Assembly (NCBI GenBank): GCA_964410945.1
Contig: CAYPJE010000029.1
Span: 1-39,032, forward strand
DNA length: 39,032 bases
Source of the DNA: CAYPJE01 sp964410945
Lineage (GTDB): Bacteria; Fidelibacterota; Marinisomatia; Marinisomatales; TCS56
Direction: 5' to 3'
In this document: positions 17,069 through 25,726 of the stretch, in pieces
Layout of the letters: the number at the start of each line of letters is the position of its first letter
Position numbering within the stretch: position 1 is the stretch's first letter
Position numbers and translations under genes: made by a program
Notes under the pieces: generated by a model
Database searches by the model: none
Seen by the model: only the letters and a program-made list of their open reading frames with translations
Told to the model about the DNA's origin: nothing

Positions 17069-18040
17069 ATGAAAAATAAAGTATTTCGCGAAGTAAAATC
17101 GATCGGCATAATAATTTTGATTGCCTTTACTCTGAAAGCAACGATTATTGAAGCCTATATCGTTCCGACCGGCAGTATGGAAAATACAATCATGACCGGT
17201 GATTTCCTGATTGGTTCAAAATTCGTTTTTGGCATGCGGACACCAGAATGGGTTGGAATCCCCTACACTGATATTGGAATTAATTTACCTTATATCCAAT
17301 TCCCGGAATTCAGGGAACCGAAGCCTGGAAATGTAATAATATTTAAATATCCGCGTGATACTTTCCAAAAATACGTTAAGCGCTGTGTAGCCGGACCCGG
17401 TGATACGGTTCAGGTCATATCAAAGCAATTATATGTGAATGATGGTGAATTTGAATTACCGCCGCAAGGAAAATTCGTTGCCCTGACCTTGCCGTCAAGT
17501 ATGAAGCAACCAGGTATTTTCCTGAATAACGGTAATCGTGATTTCTTTGGGAAATTACGAATCCCCAAGCAGGGTGATATAATCGCACTCGATGAATTCA
17601 CCAATTGGGAACTGCTGGTACAGCTGATGGTTCTGGATGGTCATGAAGTTACCCTAGAAAAGGATGACCTTTTCTATCGTTTTACCATGTTCGAGCCACA
17701 GGATGTAATCCGTCGGAAGAAGCGGACTGCGCCGGAGGATATTATAGCCAGGTATTATCCCGATGGCGAATTAGTAACACCATGGTCGGTCCGTTATAAT
17801 CAGAATGTGATTGAAGCGATTCACCTGGATGGCCGGGAAATCACTGCTTTTGACTCATATAGTGTGGAACAGGATTATTTCTGGATGATGGGGGATAACC
17901 GCGATGACAGTGCCGATTCACGTTACTGGGGATTTGTTCCACGGAATCATATTCTAGGTGAAGCGCTGTTCTCTTATATGTCACTTGATTTTAATACCTG
18001 GCTGCCGCGCTTGAACCGGATTGGCCGGATAATACGGTAA
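17069..18040 (+). CDS. lepB: signal peptidase I
   Basis: Membrane-bound protease that cuts signal peptides from exported proteins. The 323 residues begin with one membrane segment (about 11-28), then the catalytic serine motif PTGSMENT (Ser36) and the lysine motif KYVKRCVAGPGD (Lys104), and end with the conserved GDNRDDSADSRYWGFVP box. The insert between the catalytic lysine box and the last box, about 150 residues, is longer than in short Gram-positive enzymes. GGGGG precedes the ATG by about 12 bases. A working type I peptidase is needed for the many signal-peptide proteins in this window. Confidence 0.95.
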   Translation: MKNKVFREVKSIGIIILIAFTLKATIIEAYIVPTGSMENTIMTGDFLIGSKFVFGMRTPEWVGIPYTDIGINLPYIQFPEFREPKPGNVIIFKYPRDTFQKYVKRCVAGPGDTVQVISKQLYVNDGEFELPPQGKFVALTLPSSMKQPGIFLNNGNRDFFGKLRIPKQGDIIALDEFTNWELLVQLMVLDGHEVTLEKDDLFYRFTMFEPQDVIRRKKRTAPEDIIARYYPDGELVTPWSVRYNQNVIEAIHLDGREITAFDSYSVEQDYFWMMGDNRDDSADSRYWGFVPRNHILGEALFSYMSLDFNTWLPRLNRIGRIIR

Positions 18041-18139
18041 ATTATTTGGACTTGCGAATAGTAATCATCTGATGTATTTTGGCCTATTGAGAGGTGAGGG
18101 TAAACCCATCCATTCAGTTTGGAAACAGGAGCAACCGGA

Positions 18140-19072
18140 ATGAGAATTCTACTGGGATTAATTTTAATCTGTGCCACAATTGGTTTTGGACAGATCACTG
18201 GTATCGACACAGTTGCAACGGATACTGTCGTTGACACATCCGCAACAATTATCGACGATACCAGTATGGTTGCCGAACCAGAGATTGCTGTTGTGGATAC
18301 CATGGCAGTTAATACTATCATCGAAGCTGATACTGCCATGGCAGCCGACACGGTGGTTGTTGAAGAAATGGTTGATGTACCGGTAGAAACCGAAACAGAA
18401 ACCCCGGACAGTGCTGTAATCGACGAGGTAATGGTTGAGGAAACACTGCTGGAGGAAGAAATGGTCGACGAAAATGCGCCTGTTCTGGCCAGCGAACCGT
18501 TTGAATCACTCCCGATGGAAATGAGTTATGGTTATAAAGGATTCCAGTGGGGCAGTACGCCGGGGGTGATTCCACGCCTGTCGGCAGTAGATTCGATTAT
18601 TTATTATAACGAGAATATCGTGAAGTTGAATGCCCGGTTGGGGTTGGATGAAGTCATTTTAAGTTATCATTTTGCTGACAGTGGATTCTGGAAAGTGGAA
18701 GTCGATTTCCATCTTGATACACAGGATATTGATTCCCAGGTTGATATGTTTCTGAGAATAGAGAAAGGGATGACTGAAATCTATGGCCCACCAGAAAAAA
18801 CCAACCAGATATTCAGTGGTCCTTCACCATCGTATTATAAACCCCTGGATGTGAATTTTTCGCGGGCTTTCTATCGTTCAAGCTGGGCTACAGTACCGGT
18901 TCGGATTGAACTGCTGCTCAATTCGGCTATGCAACACAGTGGTTTTGCCCTGCCGGTATTCAGTGGGACATTGAGCACGATGAAACTGGTTTACTACAAT
19001 CCGGACTACATGTTTTACCAGCCGCTTTCGGAACGTATGGAGCCAGTTCCCAGTATTTTTGATATTTATTAA
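18140..19072 (+). CDS. secreted protein of unknown function with acidic Thr/Val-rich linker
   Basis: I do not recognise this gene. The 310-residue protein starts with a clear signal peptide (MRILLGLILICATIGFGQ). About 100 residues follow of low-complexity sequence rich in Asp, Glu, Thr, Val and Met, with repeated DT, VD and EE steps. A folded-looking domain of about 190 residues then begins at MSYGYKGFQWGS. The linker would hold the domain away from the membrane or wall. I chose ATG 18140 because CAGGAG lies upstream and the signal peptide starts there; the frame opens at 18119. It is followed three bases later by a putative lipoprotein, probably cotranscribed. Confidence 0.8.
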   Translation: MRILLGLILICATIGFGQITGIDTVATDTVVDTSATIIDDTSMVAEPEIAVVDTMAVNTIIEADTAMAADTVVVEEMVDVPVETETETPDSAVIDEVMVEETLLEEEMVDENAPVLASEPFESLPMEMSYGYKGFQWGSTPGVIPRLSAVDSIIYYNENIVKLNARLGLDEVILSYHFADSGFWKVEVDFHLDTQDIDSQVDMFLRIEKGMTEIYGPPEKTNQIFSGPSPSYYKPLDVNFSRAFYRSSWATVPVRIELLLNSAMQHSGFALPVFSGTLSTMKLVYYNPDYMFYQPLSERMEPVPSIFDIY

Positions 19073-19075
19073 GAA

Positions 19076-19531
19076 ATGATCCATTTCCGATTTGCCGCCG
19101 CGGCAATTCTGGCTATTCAATTGTCATCCTGCCCGGAACCGCCCCGCATGGCTTGGGAGTTCGAATATGATCAACCAACTGACCAGATCCTGGAAGAGTG
19201 CAAGAATCTGCTGGAAAACACCGGATATGAGATTGAAGTCTATGCCCCCGAAAGCAATATTGTGGTGTCAGAGGTGTCAGAAATCAAATATTTGCTGCGA
19301 CGATATGATTACCAGGTGATAATCATGGTATCGGACCGGATTCAAGTGTTTTTATCGGCGACAAAATTTGTTTATAAGCGTGGTTCGGAATTATCCCTTT
19401 TTGGGAAGCAAATGGTGGATTATGACGTTGAGGATCGCCTGCCCTTGAAAGCACAGGAGAAAATAATGCAGCCACTGAACGTCGAATTGCAGCGACTGGG
19501 ATATATTCAGAGCCATTTACGCGATGCCTGA
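19076..19531 (+). CDS. putative lipoprotein of unknown function
   Basis: Unrecognised protein of 151 residues. It begins with a short basic/hydrophobic stretch (FRFAAAAILAIQ) ending in a lipobox-like LSSC (Cys19), which suggests lipid attachment after export. The mature part is about 130 residues of mixed alpha/beta character with no motif that I know, and ends YIQSHLRDA. The ATG is three bases after the preceding stop, so the two are likely translated from one message and may act together in the envelope. Confidence 0.7.
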   Translation: MIHFRFAAAAILAIQLSSCPEPPRMAWEFEYDQPTDQILEECKNLLENTGYEIEVYAPESNIVVSEVSEIKYLLRRYDYQVIIMVSDRIQVFLSATKFVYKRGSELSLFGKQMVDYDVEDRLPLKAQEKIMQPLNVELQRLGYIQSHLRDA

Positions 19532-19639
19532 TCAGCAGGGAAAATTGTAATGTGGAAAATGTGTGTGTGTTTTTTGATTGTCAATTAACTAATTTCGATT
19601 TCAATTTTGACCATATCGTAGGTAAACTCGAGGGTAATT

Positions 19640-19963
19640 ATGGCAATAGATTTTCAAAAAGAAGAAGGCCGCAAGAATTATCTCACTGAGAAATTGGACG
19701 ATTTGCTGACCGGTATCAATGATACCTATGGCAAAGCGTTAATGAATGAATTGGTGTCCAGGTTGGAGAATACTGTCAAGGATTTCAATGATGAAGTCGG
19801 CGAATTGATGCTGCAGTTGAAGGACAACCTGGAAGAAAAAATGAAGATGCTCCAGAATATCAAAACTGGTAATTCCGAACCTGAAAAACCTTCTCCTGCC
19901 GAACCGGCTGCTTTAGACCCTGAAGCGAGCGATTGGGAAAAACGGCTGGAGAAATTGGGATAA
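19640..19963 (+). CDS. small coiled-coil protein of unknown function
   Basis: A 107-residue acidic cytosolic protein with no signal peptide. Residues about 10-78 are continuously helical by composition and heptad-like (NELVSRLENTVKDFNDEV-type pattern), followed by a proline-rich linker (SEPEKPSPAEPAALDPEA) and a short charged end. GAGGG stands about six bases upstream of the ATG, a good ribosome site. It lies 21 bases before another coiled-coil protein, so the pair may form a complex; that is inference only. Confidence 0.75.
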   Translation: MAIDFQKEEGRKNYLTEKLDDLLTGINDTYGKALMNELVSRLENTVKDFNDEVGELMLQLKDNLEEKMKMLQNIKTGNSEPEKPSPAEPAALDPEASDWEKRLEKLG

Positions 19964-19984
19964 AAATCACAGATAGGGGATACT

Positions 19985-20527
19985 ATGAGCGTTAAGGATA
20001 AAATCATATTTGGGTTAATAATTATTTTACTTGTCGGAGGTGGCTATATCCAGTATACCTATACTCAATTATTGGATGTAATGGATGTTCTGGCTTCGCA
20101 GGATTTATACTCCCAGGCAACGATGGATAAACCAATTGTTGATACACATGTCGATCAGGTCAATACTGAATTTGATGCGCGTCTGACAAAACTGGAACTG
20201 GAATTCATCGGCCGGGCCAAGCATGTAAAAGCCAATCAGCTGGGGATCATTGCCAATACCGAGTTGATCGATAAGAATACAGATTCACTGGCCGTTATGA
20301 TTAATGATGTTCAGTACAATCTGGACGAATTCAAGCGCGACACGGAGAAAAGTCTGGCTGAACTGGAGAACGACCTCCAGGACCAGCAGGATGCCTTTGA
20401 CTCCTATCGTCGGCGCCTTACCCGCCAGTTGTCTGATATTGAACAGTCCGTGGCCACAATTCAGAATGATGTTAACAAGCTGAATGATGAAGTATTTAAG
20501 GAAGAGGAAGAGGAAAAACGCCGATAA
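19985..20527 (+). CDS. membrane-anchored coiled-coil protein of unknown function
   Basis: A 180-residue protein with one N-terminal membrane segment (about residues 7-25, IIFGLIIILLVGGGYIQY) and a short cytoplasmic start, so the rest probably lies in the periplasm. From about residue 45 to the end it is charged and helical, with leucine/isoleucine spacing typical of a long coiled coil, ending in EEEEEKRR. AGGGG precedes the ATG. A strong terminator stands 25 bases after the stop, so this is the last gene of its transcription unit. No family recognised. Confidence 0.78.
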   Translation: MSVKDKIIFGLIIILLVGGGYIQYTYTQLLDVMDVLASQDLYSQATMDKPIVDTHVDQVNTEFDARLTKLELEFIGRAKHVKANQLGIIANTELIDKNTDSLAVMINDVQYNLDEFKRDTEKSLAELENDLQDQQDAFDSYRRRLTRQLSDIEQSVATIQNDVNKLNDEVFKEEEEEKRR

Positions 20528-20551
20528 GCGTTGACTCAATCGACAAATTAT

Positions 20552-20579
20552 GGGCCGGCAATCGTCGGCCCTTTTTTTT
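20552..20579 (+). terminator. rho-independent terminator
   Basis: GGGCCG at 20552-20557 pairs with CGGCCC at 20566-20571 around an 8-base loop, and is followed at once by eight T (20572-20579). It ends the run of genes that precedes it and separates them from the polysaccharide lyase. Confidence 0.9.
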
Positions 20580-20818
20580 GCCTTCGCAGAATACAACAGG
20601 TTTGCCGATGGATGAATGCGTGTGTGATAGTGCTGCGGTGTGATATTGCCCAAAAACTAGGACGGATACCCATGGTATAGCCAAAGGCGAATATGGGTAA
20701 CTTAATGGAACCACGGATTTACCAGTAGGGTTCCATTTCTTTCAACAGACCGGCAGTAAGATTGGTTGATTATAGTAATCTATCGATTCTTTATTACAAA
20801 TAGCAGTTCTGTAACATG

Positions 20819-20841
20819 CTATTAAATCAGTTATTTAATAG
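20819..20841. repeat. perfect 9-bp inverted repeat, hairpin CTATTAAAT-ATTTAATAG
   Basis: Arms 20819-20827 and 20833-20841 are exact complements around a 5-base loop (CAGTT). No T tract follows, so it is not an ordinary terminator. It could be an operator or an RNA hairpin about 185 bases before the PL6 start. Confidence 0.6.
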
Positions 20842-20951
20842 TCTGGTATTTCAATTTACTTCTATCGTATAGAAAAATATGTTTCGATAAAATAAGTTTT
20901 GTTTAAATTAAAAATATAGGCTTTTATATAACGCTTTTTACCTGGAGCGGT

Positions 20952-21001
20952 ATTGTATCAGTCTTTTTGTTTACTGACGGTAATTCCGATATTGATACAA
21001 T
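20952..21001. promoter_or_regulatory. spaced inverted repeat ATTGTATCA...TGATACAAT
   Basis: The 9-base arms at 20952-20960 and 20993-21001 are exact complements 32 bases apart. They end 24 bases before the PL6 start codon. They could form a long-loop hairpin in the 5' untranslated region or be paired half-sites for a regulator. AT-rich sequence makes chance possible. Confidence 0.4.
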
Positions 21002-21025
21002 TATTAAATCGTATCTAATCCAACA

Positions 21026-23995
21026 TTGAATATGGATATAATACAAAAAAGGATGAAAGTAGTGAAGGAAATTAGGATTATTAAAATATTAATATTATTC
21101 ACAGTTATTTGCTTTACCGTAGCCAAAGCAGCAGTACTAAGTGATTCAGTACTGATTGAAACTTCATTTGAGAATGAGGGCATGAAACCATACCAGGTTG
21201 GGAGTATTAATAGCCAGAACGGCTGGGTTGTTACTAACGGCTCAGGTGTAATTGCCAGTGATTCAGGTTTGGTTTTCAGTGGTACTCAAAGCCTCGTAGT
21301 GGAAGCCTCAAACCAGACACTGAGCATTAAAAACACCTTTTTTGATGGTTATGAGGAAGGCTTGAGCGGAATTGTATATCTGGATTTCCGGGTAATAGTA
21401 CAATCTGCTTCAGGCCAGGAATTAACAATTAATGCCTATGATTTATTCGGTAACAGTCTGAAGAGGACTTTTGTTGTCGAATTCGGAGAACCGAATGGTG
21501 GTAGTGGTACCGTCTACATTTATGATGGTGGAAGTAAAGTCGTCTTGGGGAATTATTCTCTAGGAGAGTGGACCCGTATTACGGCTTTAATAAATTATTT
21601 ATCGTCGACTTGTGTTGTCTTATTAAACAATTCCAATGAAACTGCCGTCAGTTTCAGGGAGAGTTATACTCCCAAGGCATTTGGCACCAGGCCAGCCGAT
21701 ATCAAAGAATTCCATGAATTACTTTTTAATTTTGGATATAACTCAGCTGCGGGTACTATCGAAGCTGGTATCGACAGCCTGTATATCGGGTCGCAACAGC
21801 CGGATGATGTTAATTTCAGTGAATATGATATTTACTGGGAAATAGACGTAGAGCAACCGGATTATGGTGAAATTACCCTCGATCCGGATCTCAATGAATA
21901 CCTTGACAGTACGGTAGTGACTGCCGCCATCAATTTACCCGATGGGTATTTACTGGATCAATGGACCGGCGATTTATCTGGAAATTATAACGCGGTTGAA
22001 TTTATGGTGCTGTCTGATATGGTGATCGGTGCGGTAGTAGAGGTCGACACCTCAGATCCTCCGCCGACCTATACAATTACCGTACAGCAACCGGATTTTG
22101 GAACAATCAGTCTGGATCCGAACCAGACTGAATTCTATTCCCATAGCTGGGTTAATGCCAGCATAGATGTACCCGCCGGATATATTTTATCCGGCTGGAC
22201 CGGTGATTTAGATGGCACTGCCAGCAGTATTGACTTTCAAATTCTCCGGAATATGACGATTGGTGCTGCCGTTGAACTGGATACCTCTGAACCTGAGATT
22301 ATCACAGTAGGCAATAGCGATCAGTTCAAAGATGCTGTCGAATCTGCCGGGCCCGGTGATATTATCGAGGTCCTCGATGGATCCTATGACTGCTCATTCA
22401 CCGTTTATCTGCAAGGTACTGAAAGTAAACCGATAATAATTCGGGCGCAAAATCGTGGGGGTGCCATATTAGCCGGTAATACCAGTTTTGATTTGCGTCG
22501 TTGCTCATACCTGACAATTGAGGGATTTCTGTTTACAACATCGTCCTATACTGCCATTAAAATGCGCGCATGTTCATATATTCGGGTGACACGTAATATT
22601 TTCCGGTTAAGCGAGGATAGCAATGCTAAATGGATTCTGATTGGTGGAATGTGGGATGATGCCTATGCACCTAGCCACCATAATAGGATTGATCATAATT
22701 TGTTCGAGGAAAAACATAATAATGGAAATTTCATTACCATTGACGGACAGGGTGATCCGGTTGACCAAGTCTCTCAGTATGACCTGATCGATCACAATTA
22801 TTTCAGGAATATCGGTCCCCGCCATGAAAATGAAATGGAGGCTATCAGGATTGGGTATAGTGGAATGTCTCTGTCCAGTGGTTATACTGTTGTAGAGTAC
22901 AATCTGTTCGAGAACTGCGATGGCGACCCGGAAATTATATCAGTTAAATCCTGTGATAATATTATCCGCTACAATACAATCAGATCATCCCAGGGAACAG
23001 TATCTCTGCGATCGGGCAACCGCAACACGATTTGTGGTAATTTCTTCTTTGGCGAAGGTAAGAGCGGTACCGGTGGTGTTCGTATTTATGGCGATGACCA
23101 TAGGGTGATAAATAATTATTTTCAAGGCTTGCAGGGTGATAAATGGGATGCTGCCATTACACTTACCAACGGTGATTATGAAGGCAGTTCTGGCTTGACC
23201 AGCCACTGGCGCATTAAACGGGCATTAATTGCCTTCAACACCTTGGTGGGGAATGTGGCCGATATAGAAATTGGATTTACTAACAATGGGAAGTATTCAA
23301 AAGTTCCCCAAGATGTTACTATTACCAATAATCTGGTTTATGGCACGAGCGGTCAATTGGTTAATATTATTTCCCAACCGGATAACATGTCATGGCAGGG
23401 GAATATTATGTACGCAGACAGCGGATCAGTGATTGGAATCAATTTGACTGACACGGAAATCCTTGAAACCAATCCACAATTGGTACATTCGGAAGGATTG
23501 TGGAAATTGGACATAACCAGTCCCGCCATTAGTTATGCCATGGGCAGTTATCCTGAGATTAGCACCGATTTCGATGGTCAGGTTCGTGATGCCAGTCCCG
23601 ATGTGGGCGCCGATGAACTTTCCGACGATCCGGTGTTAATACGTCCGCTTACCGCCAGCGATGTGGGACCTGATGCACTGGATAATGATCTTGCGGTCAG
23701 TGAATCATCTCCAGAAATAAATACACAGCCGCATATAATTCAACTGGGCACTAACTATCCGAATCCATTTAATGGTCAGACCATTATTCCGTTTATCATT
23801 TTCGAAACCACCGATATCAGCCTGGATATCTATGATATCAGGGGTGCGCATGTTGAAAATGTTGTCAATGACCAGTACCAGCCGGGGATGTATCAGCTGG
23901 CCTGGGAACCATCCTTTGTCGCTTCGGGAATCTATATTATAGTCCTTTCAGCCGGAGATGAACGACAATTTAAAAGAGCCCTGCTGATTAAATAA
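21026..23995 (+). CDS. secreted PL6 family polysaccharide lyase (alginate lyase) with T9SS-type sorting domain
   Basis: A 989-residue multidomain enzyme. After a signal peptide (about 18-36) come a jelly-roll-like domain (45-250), two tandem 75-residue modules (272-347, 350-424; each with QPD-GxIxLDP and a GYxLxxWTGDL core, like divergent InlB-type repeats), then a PL6 parallel beta-helix (428-870). PL6 signatures are HNRIDHNLFEEK, YDLIDHNYFRNIGPRHENE, EIISVKS, NTICGNFFFGEG and GGVRIYGDDHRVINNYFQGL. Catalytic candidates Lys641 and Arg662 are 21 apart, as are Lys250 and Arg271 of chondroitinase B. The C-terminus (NYPNPFN ... ASGIYIIVLSAG) is a type IX sorting domain, implying export to the surface. 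Context favours alginate over chondroitin. It has its own terminator downstream. Confidence 0.9.
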   Translation: MNMDIIQKRMKVVKEIRIIKILILFTVICFTVAKAAVLSDSVLIETSFENEGMKPYQVGSINSQNGWVVTNGSGVIASDSGLVFSGTQSLVVEASNQTLSIKNTFFDGYEEGLSGIVYLDFRVIVQSASGQELTINAYDLFGNSLKRTFVVEFGEPNGGSGTVYIYDGGSKVVLGNYSLGEWTRITALINYLSSTCVVLLNNSNETAVSFRESYTPKAFGTRPADIKEFHELLFNFGYNSAAGTIEAGIDSLYIGSQQPDDVNFSEYDIYWEIDVEQPDYGEITLDPDLNEYLDSTVVTAAINLPDGYLLDQWTGDLSGNYNAVEFMVLSDMVIGAVVEVDTSDPPPTYTITVQQPDFGTISLDPNQTEFYSHSWVNASIDVPAGYILSGWTGDLDGTASSIDFQILRNMTIGAAVELDTSEPEIITVGNSDQFKDAVESAGPGDIIEVLDGSYDCSFTVYLQGTESKPIIIRAQNRGGAILAGNTSFDLRRCSYLTIEGFLFTTSSYTAIKMRACSYIRVTRNIFRLSEDSNAKWILIGGMWDDAYAPSHHNRIDHNLFEEKHNNGNFITIDGQGDPVDQVSQYDLIDHNYFRNIGPRHENEMEAIRIGYSGMSLSSGYTVVEYNLFENCDGDPEIISVKSCDNIIRYNTIRSSQGTVSLRSGNRNTICGNFFFGEGKSGTGGVRIYGDDHRVINNYFQGLQGDKWDAAITLTNGDYEGSSGLTSHWRIKRALIAFNTLVGNVADIEIGFTNNGKYSKVPQDVTITNNLVYGTSGQLVNIISQPDNMSWQGNIMYADSGSVIGINLTDTEILETNPQLVHSEGLWKLDITSPAISYAMGSYPEISTDFDGQVRDASPDVGADELSDDPVLIRPLTASDVGPDALDNDLAVSESSPEINTQPHIIQLGTNYPNPFNGQTIIPFIIFETTDISLDIYDIRGAHVENVVNDQYQPGMYQLAWEPSFVASGIYIIVLSAGDERQFKRALLIK

Positions 23996-24049
23996 CTCAA
24001 TGAGAAAATTAATGTAGAAGCAGTTCGTTAGATACTGTAAGCGTAAAGG

Positions 24050-24086
24050 AAATGTCCCGAACGGGGATCATTCATTCGGGACATTT
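24050..24086 (+). terminator. strong hairpin after the PL6 gene, probable terminator
   Basis: AAATGTCCCGAA (24050-24061) and TTCGGGACATTT (24075-24086) are perfect 12-base complements around a 13-base loop. The distal arm ends in TTT but no longer T tract follows, so termination may be partial. It stands 55 bases after the lyase stop and 100 before the next gene. Confidence 0.65.
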
Positions 24087-24153
24087 GTTAGTTCACTGTT
24101 AGGAAAAATCCTTGCCTTGGTAAAATATTTAATATACCTTCTGGATGTAGTAC

Positions 24154-24167
24154 GTAATATGTATTAC
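24154..24167. promoter_or_regulatory. palindrome GTAATATGTATTAC, candidate GntR operator
   Basis: GTAATA and TATTAC are perfect complements spaced by two bases. The site ends 19 bases before the start codon of the FadR-type regulator gene. FadR-subfamily regulators bind short AT-rich palindromes near their own genes, so autoregulation is plausible. Binding is inferred, not shown. Confidence 0.45.
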
Positions 24168-24186
24168 AAATTTTAAGGGGATTAAA

Positions 24187-24903
24187 ATGGAATCAAATTT
24201 CACTGCACTAAGGACAGAAGTAACACTCGCCAAAGAGATTGAAAAGCAAATTGAAGCACTAATCCGAAAGAAAAAAGTGCTTCCAGGTGAGAAACTTCCT
24301 ACGGAAAAAGAACTGTGTGATAAGTTGGGTGTCAGTCGCACATCCCTGCGTGAAGCGTTGCAAATGCTCAAATCACGCGGACTAATTAAAGTTAAGAAGG
24401 GCAGCGGAATTTATGTCAATGACTATAATTCCGATTCTGCGGTCGATTCCTTAAGTCTCTTTTTCGAATTGAATTTCGATAACGAATATATGATGCATGT
24501 TATTCATGCTCGTCAGACGATGGAGCCGGAAATAGTAAAAATTGCTGCTCAGAGGCGTACAGAGGACCAGCTGGTAGAAATCTATAATACGATCGTCAAA
24601 TTGGAAGAGTGCGATCCGAATGATTTTGATACCCAGGGCGATTTGGACCGGAAATTCCATTTGCGTATTGCCGAAGCATCACAAAATCCTGTATTTCCGC
24701 TGATTATGGATCCAATTTACCGGCAGATGCCCAAAATGCGGTCAATAGTATATAAAAAAGTTGGGTTGGCACGTAGTTCTGCTGTCCAATACCATAGAAA
24801 AATATATGAAGCAATCAAAGAGCAGGATTGTGAAAAGGCTTATGAGATGATGAAGATGCATCTCGAATTTGCCGAAATACATTCAGAAGAAATAACAAAA
24901 TAG
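24187..24903 (+). CDS. GntR family transcriptional regulator, FadR subfamily
   Basis: A 238-residue DNA-binding regulator. The N-terminal winged helix-turn-helix spans about 12-78, with the family motif LPGEKLPTEKELCDKLGVSR, SLREALQMLKSRGLI and the wing GSGIYV. The C-terminal FCD ligand-binding domain (95-230) keeps the usual metal-binding positions: Asp and His in DRKFHLRIAEAS, His in QYHRKIYEAI and His in MKMHLEFAE. Such regulators usually respond to sugar acids or organic acids. As first gene of the alginate operon it probably senses a uronate intermediate such as KDG. AAGGGG stands upstream of ATG 24187. The SDR gene follows after 13 bases. Confidence 0.92.
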   Translation: MESNFTALRTEVTLAKEIEKQIEALIRKKKVLPGEKLPTEKELCDKLGVSRTSLREALQMLKSRGLIKVKKGSGIYVNDYNSDSAVDSLSLFFELNFDNEYMMHVIHARQTMEPEIVKIAAQRRTEDQLVEIYNTIVKLEECDPNDFDTQGDLDRKFHLRIAEASQNPVFPLIMDPIYRQMPKMRSIVYKKVGLARSSAVQYHRKIYEAIKEQDCEKAYEMMKMHLEFAEIHSEEITK

Positions 24904-24916
24904 AAATGGTAGTTTT

Positions 24917-25681
24917 ATGAAGATTGATTTGAAAAATAAAGTCGCAATCGTAACTGGTAGCTCGCAGGGTATTGGATTGGCAATTGCCAAGCTGTATGCC
25001 GAGGCCGGTGCAACGGTGGTTATTAATGATTACCATGATTCGGATAATCTGGAAACAGCAGCAGCTTCGATCACTCCCACCGGCGGAAAAGTACTTAGCG
25101 TAGTAGCCGATGTAACAGATAACGACCAGGTATCCAACCTGGTACAGACGGCTTATGGCGTCAGCCAAAGGATTGATGTTCTGGTCAATAATGCCGGTGG
25201 GTTGGTAAAGCGGGTGCCGATCAGTGATTTTAATGAAGACCATTTCCAGACGGTAATAGATATAAATCTTAAATCATCGTTCCTGGTTTCAAGTGCAGTA
25301 CTACCGTATATGAAGGAAGCAGGAAGTGGAAAGATAATCAACTTGTCCTCCCAAGCCGCCCATGATGGAGGTGGACCAGGAGCAGCTGCCTATTCCGCCT
25401 CCAAGGGTGGTGTATGGACCTTTACTAAATCTTTAGCCAAAGAAGTTGGCGGCAATGGAATTAATGTTAATGCGATTTCACCAGGCTTTATTGCCAGTAC
25501 TGCCTTCCATAATACCTTTACAGCACCAGAAGTCCATGAAAAAGTGACCGGGATGGTTCCTTTAGGCCGTCTTGGCCAAGCGATTGATATAGCCCGGGTG
25601 GCATTATTTCTAGGTTCTGAATTATCTGATTACATGACCGGCCAGATTGTTGAAGTCAACGGTGGTCTGTATATGCCATGA
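24917..25681 (+). CDS. SDR family oxidoreductase, probable DEH reductase
   Basis: Classical short-chain dehydrogenase/reductase of 254 residues. The cofactor motif TGSSQGIG is at 13-20, the NNAG motif at 91-94, and the catalytic residues are a Ser at 144/145 in NLSSQAA, Tyr159 and Lys163 (YSASK). An aspartate ends the second strand (INDYHD), which often favours NADH over NADPH. SDR enzymes reduce DEH (4-deoxy-5-hexoseulose uronate) to 2-keto-3-deoxygluconate in alginate-degrading bacteria, and the rest of that pathway lies in this operon, so that role is inferred. The sequence alone would also allow another sugar-acid or alcohol substrate. Confidence 0.88.
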   Translation: MKIDLKNKVAIVTGSSQGIGLAIAKLYAEAGATVVINDYHDSDNLETAAASITPTGGKVLSVVADVTDNDQVSNLVQTAYGVSQRIDVLVNNAGGLVKRVPISDFNEDHFQTVIDINLKSSFLVSSAVLPYMKEAGSGKIINLSSQAAHDGGGPGAAAYSASKGGVWTFTKSLAKEVGGNGINVNAISPGFIASTAFHNTFTAPEVHEKVTGMVPLGRLGQAIDIARVALFLGSELSDYMTGQIVEVNGGLYMP

Positions 25682-25726
25682 TGACTTTCTGATTCTAGCA
25701 TAACCCAACCAAGGAAATCTGATTCG

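Larger units (their letters stand above)
20580..21025. other. AT-rich intergenic region upstream of the PL6 lyase
   Basis: I see no convincing gene here. A 72-codon minus-strand open frame at 20496-20714 runs back through the terminator and has no recognisable content. The region is strongly AT-rich from about 20770 on and holds the two inverted repeats listed separately, so it most likely contains the promoter and control sites of the lyase gene. No promoter could be fixed with confidence. Confidence 0.7.

Noticed and set aside
20496..20714. 72-codon minus-strand open frame after the coiled-coil gene
   Set aside because: It runs across a strong terminator and has no ribosome site or recognisable content.
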